Of a stretch of DNA of 64,000 bases, positions 1 through 8,535 are shown in pieces (the stretch's first letter is position 1; every line of letters starts with the position of its first letter). The notes below the pieces were generated by a model. The model saw only the letters and a program-made list of their open reading frames with translations. It searched no databases and was not told the origin of the DNA. This stretch comes from JAEUIA01 sp034440255 (GTDB lineage Bacteria; Planctomycetota; UBA1135; GCA-002686595), in contig JAWXBU010000121.1 in the NCBI GenBank assembly GCA_034440255.1, positions 1-64,000 of the forward strand, written 5' to 3'. The position numbers were made by a program, and so were the translations under genes.

Positions 1-89
1 CATCGGGGAAAAATTGCTCTGGCTCGGTACACTCACGATTCGACAGCCCGGTCCTGTCTACTCTTTACCGCCGATGAGCCGCGCACCCC

Positions 90-1739
90 ATGAGCGCAAA
101 CCGCGACCAAACGACCACCACCTGGCGCATTTTCGGGCTTGAATTGGCGCTCGGCGAGCCTGAAGCGCTGGCACGCGAACGAGCTGCTCGCTCGATCGGT
201 GTGGATCCGGCGCGCATGCGTGGCTTTCGATTCGTGCGCAAAGCGCTCGATGCGCGCAAGCGCGACGGACAGCGCAAGTTGAAGCACGTGCTGTGTGCGG
301 ACGTGATCGTCGATGCGTCGTTCCGCAGCGCGGCACTGGCTCGCGCCGAGCGTTCCGGCACTGCGCGCCGTGCTCCACCGGATGCAGAGCTCACGACTGG
401 AACGATTCACGCGACTCTGCGCTCGACACCGACGCCGCACGTCGTCGTCGTCGGTTCCGGACCGGCGGGCCTGTTCGCCGCGCACGTGCTCGCGCGCGCT
501 GGTATGCGCGTCACGATCGTCGACCGCGGTTCCCGCATCGACAAACGCGGCAGCGAATTGGTCGCGTTCCATCGTTCGCGCACGCCGAACCCCGAATCGA
601 ATCTGCTCTTCGGCGAAGGCGGCGCGGGCACGTACTCCGACGGCAAGATCTACACGCGCGTCGACGATCCGCTCGAGGTGCCCATCCTCGAAGAGATCGT
701 CGCGTGCGGCGCGCAACCTGCGATTTTGTACGACTCGCGCGCGCACATCGGCACGGACCGCTTGCACGTGATCCTGCCGAAGCTGCGCGAGCGACTCGAA
801 GCGCACGGATCCGCGTTCGTGTGGAACACGCGCGTCGACGGGCTCGTGCACGAAAACGGCCGCATCTCTGCGCTGAAAACGACTGCCGGCGAGCTCGGGT
901 GCGACGCGGTTATCTTCGCGCCCGGACACTCGGCGCGCGACACGTGGGCGGCGTTACACGAACAAGGCGTCGCCTTCGAAGCGAAACCGTTCCAACTCGG
1001 CGTGCGCATCGAACACAGCCAAGAACTGGTGACGCGCGGACAATTCGGCGACGGTCCGGGCGTCGAGACGCTCGGCCCCGCGAGCTACGCGCTCGTCGCG
1101 AAGCCCGAGGACGGCGTGCTCGGGGCGCACTCCTTCTGCATGTGTCCCGGCGGTCGCATCGTCGCGAGCGTCAACGAAGCGGGCATGTTGTGCACGAACG
1201 GGATGAGCAATTCGACGCACAGTTCGCGCTACGCGAATGCTGCGATCGTGACGACGTTCGGTCCACGCGATTTCGGGACGCGTCCCTTCGACGGCGTCGA
1301 ATTTCAGCGCGCGATCGAGCGCCGTTTCTTCGAGGCCGGCGGCGGCGATTATCGAGCTCCCGCTCAACGCGCAACTGACTTCCTCTCCGGCCGCGAATCG
1401 CGCGGTGAAATGCGCTCGAGCTTCGGGCTCGGCCTCGTCCCCGGTCGCATCGACGAACTGGTGCCGCCGACGTTGCGTGACGCACTGCGCCATGCGATCA
1501 CACGTTTCGACCGCTCGATTCCCGGCTTCGCCGGCGACGAGGGGATCCTGGTCGGCATCGAATCGCGCAGCTCCGGCCCCGTGCAGATGCCGCGCGATCC
1601 GGCAACCAGGCGTGCCCGCGGCTTCACGAATTTCTATCCGGTGGGCGAGGGTGCCGGTTTCGCGGGCGGAATCATGAGCGCCGCGCTCGACGGAGCCCAC
1701 TCTGCTCTCGCGCTCCTCGAACACGGGCTGATAGATTGA
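90..1739 (+). CDS. FAD-dependent dehydrogenase, COG2509 type
   Basis: A 549-residue cytosolic flavoprotein. Residues 1-110 form a basic N-terminal domain. The FAD dinucleotide-binding motif GSGPAGLFAA is at residues 122-131, followed by GEGGAGTYSDGK near 170-182. Close to the C terminus GEGAGFAGGIMSAA gives the second FAD contact. Length and motif order match the uncharacterised COG2509 dehydrogenases, whose substrate is unknown. The stop lies 4 bp before panB, so the two are probably co-transcribed, but no shared pathway is evident. ATG at 90 is the first in-frame start that gives the family-typical N terminus. The family call is firm; the reaction cannot be stated. Confidence 0.85.
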   Translation: MSANRDQTTTTWRIFGLELALGEPEALARERAARSIGVDPARMRGFRFVRKALDARKRDGQRKLKHVLCADVIVDASFRSAALARAERSGTARRAPPDAELTTGTIHATLRSTPTPHVVVVGSGPAGLFAAHVLARAGMRVTIVDRGSRIDKRGSELVAFHRSRTPNPESNLLFGEGGAGTYSDGKIYTRVDDPLEVPILEEIVACGAQPAILYDSRAHIGTDRLHVILPKLRERLEAHGSAFVWNTRVDGLVHENGRISALKTTAGELGCDAVIFAPGHSARDTWAALHEQGVAFEAKPFQLGVRIEHSQELVTRGQFGDGPGVETLGPASYALVAKPEDGVLGAHSFCMCPGGRIVASVNEAGMLCTNGMSNSTHSSRYANAAIVTTFGPRDFGTRPFDGVEFQRAIERRFFEAGGGDYRAPAQRATDFLSGRESRGEMRSSFGLGLVPGRIDELVPPTLRDALRHAITRFDRSIPGFAGDEGILVGIESRSSGPVQMPRDPATRRARGFTNFYPVGEGAGFAGGIMSAALDGAHSALALLEHGLID

Positions 1740-1743
1740 CGCC

Positions 1744-2580
1744 ATGCCCACGCCGAAGCGCGAATTGCCGAAGGAAGTCCCGCCCCGCAAGGTCACCACG
1801 AAGAGTCTGCAGGTGATGAAATCGCGCGGGGAGACGATCTCTGCGCTGACGGCGTACGACTTCACGATGGCGCAGTTGATCGACCTCGCCGGCGTCGACG
1901 TGATCCTCGTCGGCGATTCGGTCGCGATGGTGCTGCAAGGCAAAGAGACGACGGTCGCTGTGACGATGGAGCAGATGCTCTACCACGCGCAGCTCGTGTC
2001 AGGCGGTGTCGAGCGCGCGCTCATCGTCGGCGATCTGCCGTTCATGACGTACCAAGTGAATCCCGACGAAGCGTTGCGCAACGCCGGGCGCATGGTGAAG
2101 GAAGCTTCCGTCGAAGCGGTGAAGCTCGAGGGCGGCGAGCCGATTTGCGAAACAGTGCGGCGCATCGTCGAGGTCGGAATTCCCGTGATGGGGCACTTGG
2201 GTCTGACGCCGCAGTCGATTCACAAATTCGGCACGTACCAAGTGCGTGCGACGACGCCGGACGAGGCCGACGAAGTGCGCCGTGACGCGCGCGCGCTCGA
2301 ACAAGCGGGGGCGTTCTCGATCGTGCTCGAGAAAGTTCCGGCGGCGCTCGCGACTGAAATCGCCAAGTCGCTGACGATCCCCGTGATCGGCATCGGCGCA
2401 GGAGCAGGTTGCGACGGGCAAATTTTGGTCACGCACGACATGCTCGGTCTCTACACGCGCTTCCATCCGCGTTTCGTGCGGCGCTACGCGCAGATCGCCG
2501 AAGAGATGACGTCGGCCTTCAAGCACTACGTGTCGGACGTGAAAGCGAAGTCCTTTCCGTCGAACAAAGAGAGCTACTGA
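1744..2580 (+). CDS. panB: 3-methyl-2-oxobutanoate hydroxymethyltransferase (PanB)
   Basis: First step of pantothenate synthesis: adds a hydroxymethyl group from 5,10-methylene-tetrahydrofolate to 2-oxoisovalerate, giving ketopantoate, in the cytosol. The 278-residue protein shows the family blocks ALTAYDFTMAQL (residues about 36-47), the metal-site segment GDSVAMV near 58, GDLPFMTY near 97, VKLEGG near 125 and GHLGLTPQ near 146. IGIGAGAGCDGQILV follows toward the C terminus. The length is normal, with a short N-terminal extension rich in Pro, Lys and Arg. It starts 4 bp after the FAD oxidoreductase. No other pantothenate gene is nearby. Confidence 0.97.
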   Translation: MPTPKRELPKEVPPRKVTTKSLQVMKSRGETISALTAYDFTMAQLIDLAGVDVILVGDSVAMVLQGKETTVAVTMEQMLYHAQLVSGGVERALIVGDLPFMTYQVNPDEALRNAGRMVKEASVEAVKLEGGEPICETVRRIVEVGIPVMGHLGLTPQSIHKFGTYQVRATTPDEADEVRRDARALEQAGAFSIVLEKVPAALATEIAKSLTIPVIGIGAGAGCDGQILVTHDMLGLYTRFHPRFVRRYAQIAEEMTSAFKHYVSDVKAKSFPSNKESY

Positions 2581-2657
2581 GAAACGGGCCTCCAAGCCTG
2601 CATTTCCGGGCGTTTTCTTCAAGCCACTGGGTCGCGCGCGGTCGATGCAGTGCCCGT

Positions 2658-3218
2658 ATGAGCACCGCCGTCATCTCCGAAGTCGACGAGAAGTGGGTTT
2701 CCGAAACGCTGCGCCGCACAGCCGCAGACTTGGCGATGTTGATCGACCGCCCGTTCGAAGTTCACACGCTGACAGCCGAGCGCGCCGACGTGCGCCCCGC
2801 GGCAAAAGGCGGCGTGCACATCTCGTTCAAGCTCGCGGTGCAACGCGGTCAGAGGATCGCGCACGGAGCGGTGCTCGTTCCGTTCCCTGAAGCCGTGTCG
2901 TTGGCCGCATGGCTCTCGATGATGGGTGACGACGAAGCGCGCAAGCGAGCGGCCGATACGCAGCTCGATCCCGCTATGAAAGACGGTTTGCTCGAGATCG
3001 GCAACTTCGTCGCGGGCGCGTGCGAAGCGGCTTGCAAGAGCCTCGGCATCACGGACGCGCGCGTCGTCTCAGAAGGCTGTCAAGGCGTGAAGCCGAGCGT
3101 GCGCCCGGCGTTCACGTACACGGACGGCGAAGAGCTGACTGTCGGTCGCGCCGATGCGCAGCTCGCGAACGGTCAGCCGTTCGAGCTGCTCGCGCTCTTG
3201 CCGGCGATGCCGGGTTGA
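2658..3218 (+). CDS. Orphan CheC/CheX-like phosphatase-domain protein
   Basis: A 186-residue protein. Its central segment DGLLEIGN matches the CheC/CheX/FliY active-site signature D-x3-E-x2-N, and a proline follows 30 residues later in GVKP. In that family the Glu and Asn position a water that dephosphorylates CheY-P. Only one such signature is visible, as in CheX, whereas CheC has two. No chemotaxis, flagellar or response-regulator gene is in the window, so the partner is unknown. It could be a CheX-like domain protein serving another phosphorelay. ATG 2658 is chosen because upstream codons in the frame look non-coding. It converges on the S1 gene 12 bp away. Confidence 0.65.
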   Translation: MSTAVISEVDEKWVSETLRRTAADLAMLIDRPFEVHTLTAERADVRPAAKGGVHISFKLAVQRGQRIAHGAVLVPFPEAVSLAAWLSMMGDDEARKRAADTQLDPAMKDGLLEIGNFVAGACEAACKSLGITDARVVSEGCQGVKPSVRPAFTYTDGEELTVGRADAQLANGQPFELLALLPAMPG

Positions 3219-3230
3219 GCGCCCACGACC

Positions 3231-4430
3231 TCAGGGCTTGTCCTTCAACTTCTTGAACAGGTTGCCCAGGTTCGTACCGATCGGCTTCGGCTCGTTCGCC
3301 TTCATCGCGGTATCGATCACGGCCGTGTCGACCGAATCTTCCGACCCGATCATCGCTCCACGCGCATCGAGGCGCGACAGCGCGATGCGTGAGCGCGACG
3401 GCTCGACCGACACGATGCGCACGGTCAACTTCTGACCCGGCTTCACGACGTCACCCGGGCGACGCACGCGATCCTTCGACAACTGACTGACGTGCACGAG
3501 GCCTTCGAGTCCCGGCTCGAGCTCGACGAACGCGCCGAATTCCATCAGACGTGTGACCGTGCCTTCGATGATCGAATCGACGGCGAAACGCTGTGCCGCA
3601 TAGGCCCACGGATCCGGCTCGAGCTGCTTCATGCCGAGCCCGATGCGTTTTCCGCCGTCCTTGATCTCGAGGATCATCACGTCGACGGATTGACCCGGAG
3701 TCAGCACTTCCGAAGCACTCTCGATGCGCTTGCGCGACACGTTCGACACGTGCACCAAGCCTTCGACGCCGTTGCCGAGATCCACGAACGCCCCGAACGG
3801 TTCGACGCGCGTCACGCGGCCTTTGACCGTCTGGCCGCTCTGGAATTTGCCGACGAATTCCTTCCGCTCGCCTTCGCGTTCCGTTTCGAGCACGGTGCGG
3901 CGCGACAGCAGAATGCGCTTCTTCTCGCGATCCACTTCGAGCACTTCGCACGTCAAGATCTGCGTCAGGAACTGTGACAAGTTCTCTTCGCGCGAGAGCG
4001 AAATCTGGCTCGCCGGCATGAACGCGGCCAGCGGACCGACCTTCAGCTCGAGTCCTCCGGTGTTCACACCCGTGACCTTCGCTTTGACGATAGAACCCTT
4101 CTCGACGTCGCCCCACGCGGCCAAGACTTGCGCGTCTTTGCGCGACAGCTTCCACAGATCGTCCTCGCGACCGTGCAGCGTGAACTCGTGCACTTCGCCG
4201 ACTTGCGGCGGCGTTTGGAATTCACGCAGCGAGATCACGCCTTGCATGCGTGGACCGATCTCGACGATCACGTCGTCACCGCTGATCCCGACGATCACGC
4301 CACGCTTTTGGTTACGACCGTCGCTCTTGTTGCGCGACGGCAAGTCGACCTCCTGCAGATTCATGCCGCCGAGCGCGGATTCGATCTCGGAATTCAGGGA
4401 GTCAGACTCGTTCGGGCGATCCTTCGACAT
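3231..4430 (-). CDS. S1-repeat RNA-binding protein (ribosomal protein S1-like)
   Basis: A 399-residue protein built of four S1 (OB-fold) repeats at roughly residues 40-105, 110-180, 195-265 and 280-350. The two C-terminal repeats carry the classical signatures EPFGAFVDLGNGVEGLVH and EFGAFVELEPGLEGLVHVSQ. An acidic, Ser/Asn-rich N terminus and a basic C terminus (LFKKLKDKP) flank them. S1 repeats bind single-stranded RNA. True ribosomal S1 usually has six repeats, so this is either a short S1 or an S1-like translation or RNA-turnover factor. It lies downstream of boxB on the same strand, 60 bp away, but a link to benzoate breakdown is unlikely. Confidence 0.85.
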   Translation of the reverse strand: MSKDRPNESDSLNSEIESALGGMNLQEVDLPSRNKSDGRNQKRGVIVGISGDDVIVEIGPRMQGVISLREFQTPPQVGEVHEFTLHGREDDLWKLSRKDAQVLAAWGDVEKGSIVKAKVTGVNTGGLELKVGPLAAFMPASQISLSREENLSQFLTQILTCEVLEVDREKKRILLSRRTVLETEREGERKEFVGKFQSGQTVKGRVTRVEPFGAFVDLGNGVEGLVHVSNVSRKRIESASEVLTPGQSVDVMILEIKDGGKRIGLGMKQLEPDPWAYAAQRFAVDSIIEGTVTRLMEFGAFVELEPGLEGLVHVSQLSKDRVRRPGDVVKPGQKLTVRIVSVEPSRSRIALSRLDARGAMIGSEDSVDTAVIDTAMKANEPKPIGTNLGNLFKKLKDKP

Positions 4431-4490
4431 GTGGGGCTTCGTGATGGGGGAGCGTGAGTGAGGAACTGTGAGCGAACAGGATAGCGTCGA

Positions 4491-5903
4491 TCAGAGCCGC
4501 ACGTACTCGTACTCGAACGACTGATCGTTCACACCCTTCGGCGGAGGCGCGATCCACCCGGCGATCTTGCCCTTCTGATGGCAGGGCACCATGAGCGACT
4601 TGACGTACGCCTTGTCTTCGGCGCTCGGCAGCCACGACGCGACGTTTTGCTGCCACGTGCGCTCGTCGATCAGGTTGCCTTGGAGATCGAACCGACCGGT
4701 CGCATAGTCGCCGATCTTGCGATTGAAGCGGCGGTGCGGAAGCGCGAATCGATACGGATTGCCGTACTTCTCGCAGACGCGATTCCAGTACTCGACCCCT
4801 TTGACGTTGTCCTTCACGTACGCGTCGCGCAGCACTTCGTTCATCGCATTGCGCAGCGCGACCTTCTCGTCGACGAGCTTGCCGTCGGTGAAGCGCGTCA
4901 ACGCGTACTCTTGATCGAGGGCCGTGTGCTCTTCGAAGCGCTCTTCGTACGCGCGACCTTTCAGTCCCGCACCGAAGAAATTGGCCGAGTTCGAGGACAC
5001 TTCCGCGCCGAACAAGTCCGTCGACGACGCCGACCAGAAGTTGATGTAGCGCTGGATGATCTCCATCGGGATCGCGCCGTACTGCTTCACGTCTTGGCCG
5101 GGATGTTCCTTCATCACTTGGCACGTGCGCTCGATCACGCGGCCCATGCCCGTCTGTCCGACGAACATGTGGTGCGCCTCTTCGGTCAGCATGAAGCGAC
5201 ACGTGCGCGCCAGCGGATCGAATCCCGATTCGGCCAACGTCAGCAGTTGGAACTTGCCGTCGCGGTCCGTGAACATCGTGAAGCAGAAGAACGACAGCCA
5301 GTCCTCGCACGGTTCGTTGAACGTCGAGAGGATGCGCGGGTGATCGGGATTTCCCGAGCGACGCTGCAACAGCTCTTCCGCTTCTTCGCGTCCGTCGCGA
5401 CCGAAGTACGTGTGCAGCAGGTACACCATCGCCCACAGGTGGCGACCTTCCTCGACGTTCACTTGGAACAGGTTGCGCAGGTCGTAGAGCGAGGGCGCCG
5501 TGTGCCCGAGCAGACGCTGTTGTTCGACGCTGGCCGGTTCCGTGTCACCCTGAGTGACGATCAAACGCTTGAGCCAGTTGCGGTACTCGCCCGGCACTTC
5601 CTGCCACGCGTCCTGTCCCATGTGATCGCCGAAGCCGATCTTGCGGCCAGCCTGTTGCGGCTCGAGGAAGATGCCCCAGCGATAGTCGGGCATCTTGACG
5701 TGGCCGTAGTGCGCCCAACCGTCTTTGTCGACGCTGACCGCCGTGCGCAAATACACGTCGTTCTGGTTGAAATCCGTCGGGCCCATCGAGTTCCACCACT
5801 CGATGTACGACGGCTGCCACGCTTCGAGCGCGCGCTGCAGTTTCTTGTCGGAAGCGAGATCGACGTTGTTCGGAATCTTTTGGCTGTAGTCGATGCTGGA
5901 CAT
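4491..5903 (-). CDS. boxB: Benzoyl-CoA 2,3-epoxidase, oxygenase component BoxB
   Basis: Di-iron oxygenase that adds one oxygen atom to benzoyl-CoA to give 2,3-epoxybenzoyl-CoA, with electrons from the reductase BoxA. The 470-residue length is normal for BoxB. Two ExxH iron-ligand motifs are visible: EEGRH at residues 151-155 and TEEAHHMFVG at 240-249. DWLSFFCFTMFTDRDGK (201-217) lies between them, as in ferritin-like four-helix bundles. It follows boxC by 18 bp in one transcription unit, with boxR divergent upstream. boxA and a benzoate-CoA ligase are not in the window, so the reductase must be encoded elsewhere or replaced. Confidence 0.95.
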   Translation of the reverse strand: MSSIDYSQKIPNNVDLASDKKLQRALEAWQPSYIEWWNSMGPTDFNQNDVYLRTAVSVDKDGWAHYGHVKMPDYRWGIFLEPQQAGRKIGFGDHMGQDAWQEVPGEYRNWLKRLIVTQGDTEPASVEQQRLLGHTAPSLYDLRNLFQVNVEEGRHLWAMVYLLHTYFGRDGREEAEELLQRRSGNPDHPRILSTFNEPCEDWLSFFCFTMFTDRDGKFQLLTLAESGFDPLARTCRFMLTEEAHHMFVGQTGMGRVIERTCQVMKEHPGQDVKQYGAIPMEIIQRYINFWSASSTDLFGAEVSSNSANFFGAGLKGRAYEERFEEHTALDQEYALTRFTDGKLVDEKVALRNAMNEVLRDAYVKDNVKGVEYWNRVCEKYGNPYRFALPHRRFNRKIGDYATGRFDLQGNLIDERTWQQNVASWLPSAEDKAYVKSLMVPCHQKGKIAGWIAPPPKGVNDQSFEYEYVRL

Positions 5904-5921
5904 GTGTGGTTCTCTAAAAGA

Positions 5922-7583
5922 TCAGGTGCGTTCGAAGCGGAAATCGGCTTTGTGTGGCGTGCCGTAGCACGTGAGAGCGCCGCGTTCGCCGACGGCGTTG
6001 GGGCGTTGGAAGATCCAGTTCTGCCAGGCGGAAAGGCGCCCGAAGATCTTGGTCTCCATCGTTTCGGGGCCGGCGAAGCGCAAGTTCGCTTCCATCCCGG
6101 TGAGGGCGTCGGGTGAGAACGCAGCGCGCTCTTCGAGAGCGAGGCGCAGCTCGTCTTCCCAGTCGATCGCGTCGGGCGCGAAAGTCGCGAGGCCCAATTC
6201 GTCGGCCGCTGCCGCGTCGAATGTGCCCTTCGTCGCGAGCGCTGTGCTCACCGCGTCCGGCGTTCCGAGGAAGCGCGTCGCGAGCCGCGAGATGCCGTTC
6301 GACATGGGGAACATCCCGCCGTTGGCCGGCGTGATCGCGAACTGCACCTTCGCGTCGTCGTCGTTCAACACGTACGAGCGATCGCACGCGAGCATCAGCT
6401 CGAGGAACGTCCCGACCCAACTCGTGCCGCCGTCGGCGATTGCGTAGAAGCTCTTCGCTGTCAGATCGACACGCTTCAGCACGCGACGAACGAGGTTCGC
6501 CGTCTCGCGCACGAACCAGTGATCTGTGCTCGCGAGCAGCGCGTCCGTCTTCGCGAGCGTCGCGGCCGAGCCCTTGCAGCGCAGCAGCACGAGACCGATG
6601 TCCAAGTGATTCATGCGCAGGCGGCACACTGCGTCGTCGAGCTCGCGCATCGCGCGCAAGATCCACCACGCGTTGCCTTCCTTGAACGCTTGCTCGGCAT
6701 TTTCAGCGCATGAGTCCGGTGCACGAATCTCGAGCTCGGCCGTGCGCGTTTCGTCGTCGATGTCGAAATCGACGTAAGTGTAGCTGAATTTGCGTCCTTT
6801 CGAGGTGGGCGTCTCGACCGGTTGAATCGCCTCCAACTCGATGCCCTGCGTTCCACGCGCCTTCACCGAATCGGCGAGCTTGCGCGCGCGCTCCTTCACG
6901 CCGTCGTTCCACTTCGAGAGCGGCAACAGGCCGTCGACCAGATTCCACTCGACCGCACGCTTGCCCTTGATGCCTTCGGCGACCGTCGAAAACACGTCGC
7001 AACGATCGCGACGGATCTTGCGCTTGTCGGCGATGCGCGTCAGACCGCCCGTGCCGGGCAATACGCCGAGCAACGGCACTTCGGGGAACGACACGGCGCT
7101 GTTGCGGTCGTCGACGAGCAGGATCTCGTCGCACGCGAGGGCCAACTCGTAACCGCCACCCGACGCGGTGCCGTTCAATGCAGCCAGGAACTTCACGCCC
7201 GAGTTCGCGCTCGCGTCCTCGATGCCGAGCCGCGTCTCGTTCGTGTACTTGCAGAAGTTGACCTTGAACGCGTGGCTGGACGTGCGCAGCATCACGATGT
7301 TCGCGCCCGCGCAGAACACGCGATCGAGAGCTCCCGTGACGACGACGCAGCGCACTTCCGGATGCTCGAAGCGGATGCGTTGGATCGCATCGTTCAATTC
7401 GACGTCGACACCGATGTCGTAGCTGTTCAGTTTGAGCTCGTACCCCTCGCGCTCACCCGCACCCGGATCGACACCCATCGAGAGCGTCGCGACATCGCCC
7501 GCGAACGTGAGCTTCCAGTGCTTGTAGCGGCTCGGATGCGCCTGGAACTGGACGGGCGGACGAGCGGTTTCGGTGGCGGCCAT
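5922..7583 (-). CDS. boxC: 2,3-epoxybenzoyl-CoA dihydrolase BoxC
   Basis: Crotonase-fold hydrolase that opens the ring of 2,3-epoxybenzoyl-CoA using two waters, yielding a 3,4-dehydroadipyl-CoA semialdehyde and formate. The 553-residue protein has a first crotonase module with RCVVVTGALDRVFCAGANI near residues 99-117 and the oxyanion region NGTASGGGYELALACDEIL near 155-173. A second, more divergent module follows from about residue 300 (LVLLRCKG ... GGMFPMSNGISRL). The length matches BoxC and is about twice that of a simple enoyl-CoA hydratase. It is the first gene of the boxC-boxB unit, 96 bp from the divergent boxR. An N-terminal Pro/Arg-rich tail precedes the fold. Confidence 0.95.
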   Translation of the reverse strand: MAATETARPPVQFQAHPSRYKHWKLTFAGDVATLSMGVDPGAGEREGYELKLNSYDIGVDVELNDAIQRIRFEHPEVRCVVVTGALDRVFCAGANIVMLRTSSHAFKVNFCKYTNETRLGIEDASANSGVKFLAALNGTASGGGYELALACDEILLVDDRNSAVSFPEVPLLGVLPGTGGLTRIADKRKIRRDRCDVFSTVAEGIKGKRAVEWNLVDGLLPLSKWNDGVKERARKLADSVKARGTQGIELEAIQPVETPTSKGRKFSYTYVDFDIDDETRTAELEIRAPDSCAENAEQAFKEGNAWWILRAMRELDDAVCRLRMNHLDIGLVLLRCKGSAATLAKTDALLASTDHWFVRETANLVRRVLKRVDLTAKSFYAIADGGTSWVGTFLELMLACDRSYVLNDDDAKVQFAITPANGGMFPMSNGISRLATRFLGTPDAVSTALATKGTFDAAAADELGLATFAPDAIDWEDELRLALEERAAFSPDALTGMEANLRFAGPETMETKIFGRLSAWQNWIFQRPNAVGERGALTCYGTPHKADFRFERT

Positions 7584-7641
7584 CGGTGCTTTGGGAGTGA
7601 GAAAACGGGTGTGGACGCGCTTGGTCTTGCGGGAATTATCG

Positions 7642-7666
7642 TGCGCAGTCGGCTAGGTTATGCGCA
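7642..7666. promoter_or_regulatory. Candidate BoxR operator between boxC and boxR
   Basis: In the 96-bp divergent gap, TGCGCA occurs twice (7642-7647 and 7661-7666), with starts 19 bp apart. The second copy sits in the 8-bp palindrome ATGCGCAT (7660-7667). BoxR proteins of the benzoyl-CoA pathway bind TGCA-type repeats in the box promoter, and benzoyl-CoA relieves repression. The repeats seen here resemble but do not equal the published core, so the assignment is inference from position and symmetry. Confidence 0.45.
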
Positions 7667-7679
7667 TCATAGCACTCAG

Positions 7680-8429
7680 ATGATCGACCGCCAGCGCATT
7701 CTGGACGAGTTGGGAGGCCGCCTGCGCGATGCCCGCGGGCTGGCCCGTTTGACTGTTTCCGACCTGGCGCGCGAGGCCGGCGTCAGCCGTCGCTACGTCA
7801 CCGAGGCCGAGGCGGGCCGCGCCAACCTCTCGATCCTGAAGCTCGCCGAACTGGCGCAAGCTTTGTGCGTGCCGCTCAAAGAGCTGTGCGATGTGCGCAT
7901 CGCGCGCACGATCGAGCGTGTCGCGTTGGTGGGTCTGCGCGGCGCAGGCAAATCGACGATCGGCCCGCGCCTCGCCGCCGCGCTGGACGCGCCGTTCATC
8001 GAACTCGACCGCCGCGTCGAAGAAGCCGCGGGCATGGAGCTGCGCGAGATCTTCAACGTGCACGGCGAAGCGGGCTTCCACCGCTTCGAAGCGGAAGCGC
8101 TCGAGCGTGTGTTGAAAGAGGGCGACCGACTCGTGCTCGCCGCCGGTGGTTCGATCGTGACCGTGCCGCAGACGTACCGTCGCTTGCTCTTCTCGTGTCG
8201 CACGGTGTGGTTGCGCGCACAACCGGGGGAACACCTTCAGCGCGTGCACGACCAAGGCGACTTGCGACCGATGCAGGATCGTCCGCGCGCGATGGCCGAG
8301 CTCGAAGCGTTGCTCGATGCGCGCGAGAGCGAATACAAGCGCTGCGATTTCGTCGTCGAAACGAGCGCGCGCGACATCGACGGCACCGTGACGGAGATCT
8401 TGACGCGGCTCACCCCGAGCAAGCGTTGA
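7680..8429 (+). CDS. boxR: BoxR: HTH regulator fused to a shikimate-kinase-like sensor
   Basis: Transcriptional regulator of the box genes; in characterised systems it senses benzoyl-CoA. The 249-residue protein has an XRE-type helix-turn-helix at residues 10-75 (LTVSDLAREAGVSRRYVTEA). A shikimate-kinase-like domain starts near 80 with the P-loop GLRGAGKSTIG. It has lost shikimate-pathway context and serves as the ligand-binding module in this family. ATG 7680 gives exactly the BoxR architecture; the long open frame upstream overlaps boxC and is not protein-like. It is divergent to boxC with TGCGCA repeats between, and converges on a hairpin terminator downstream. Confidence 0.93.
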   Translation: MIDRQRILDELGGRLRDARGLARLTVSDLAREAGVSRRYVTEAEAGRANLSILKLAELAQALCVPLKELCDVRIARTIERVALVGLRGAGKSTIGPRLAAALDAPFIELDRRVEEAAGMELREIFNVHGEAGFHRFEAEALERVLKEGDRLVLAAGGSIVTVPQTYRRLLFSCRTVWLRAQPGEHLQRVHDQGDLRPMQDRPRAMAELEALLDARESEYKRCDFVVETSARDIDGTVTEILTRLTPSKR

Positions 8430-8457
8430 CGCACGTACGCGTCCCTTGCGAAAAGCA

Positions 8458-8495
8458 GCGAGGCCGAGCTCGGATCGATCCGTGCTCGGCCTCGC
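8458..8495. terminator. Bidirectional hairpin terminator between boxR and a secreted protein
   Basis: A perfect 12-bp stem pairs 8458-8469 with 8484-8495 (arm GCGAGGCCGAGC). Its loop holds a further 12-bp palindrome (8471-8482). An A-run (8451-8454) lies outside the left arm, so it reads as a terminator mainly for the minus-strand gene. It sits in the gap between convergent genes. Confidence 0.7.
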
Positions 8496-8535
8496 GTCGA
8501 TCAAGTGCGCTCGAACGATCGAGCGCGCGAGTCTT

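Noticed and set aside
6822..7679. N-terminal extension of BoxR reaching into boxC
   Set aside because: The frame is open but is antisense to boxC and Arg/Val-rich. BoxR homologues start at the helix-turn-helix.
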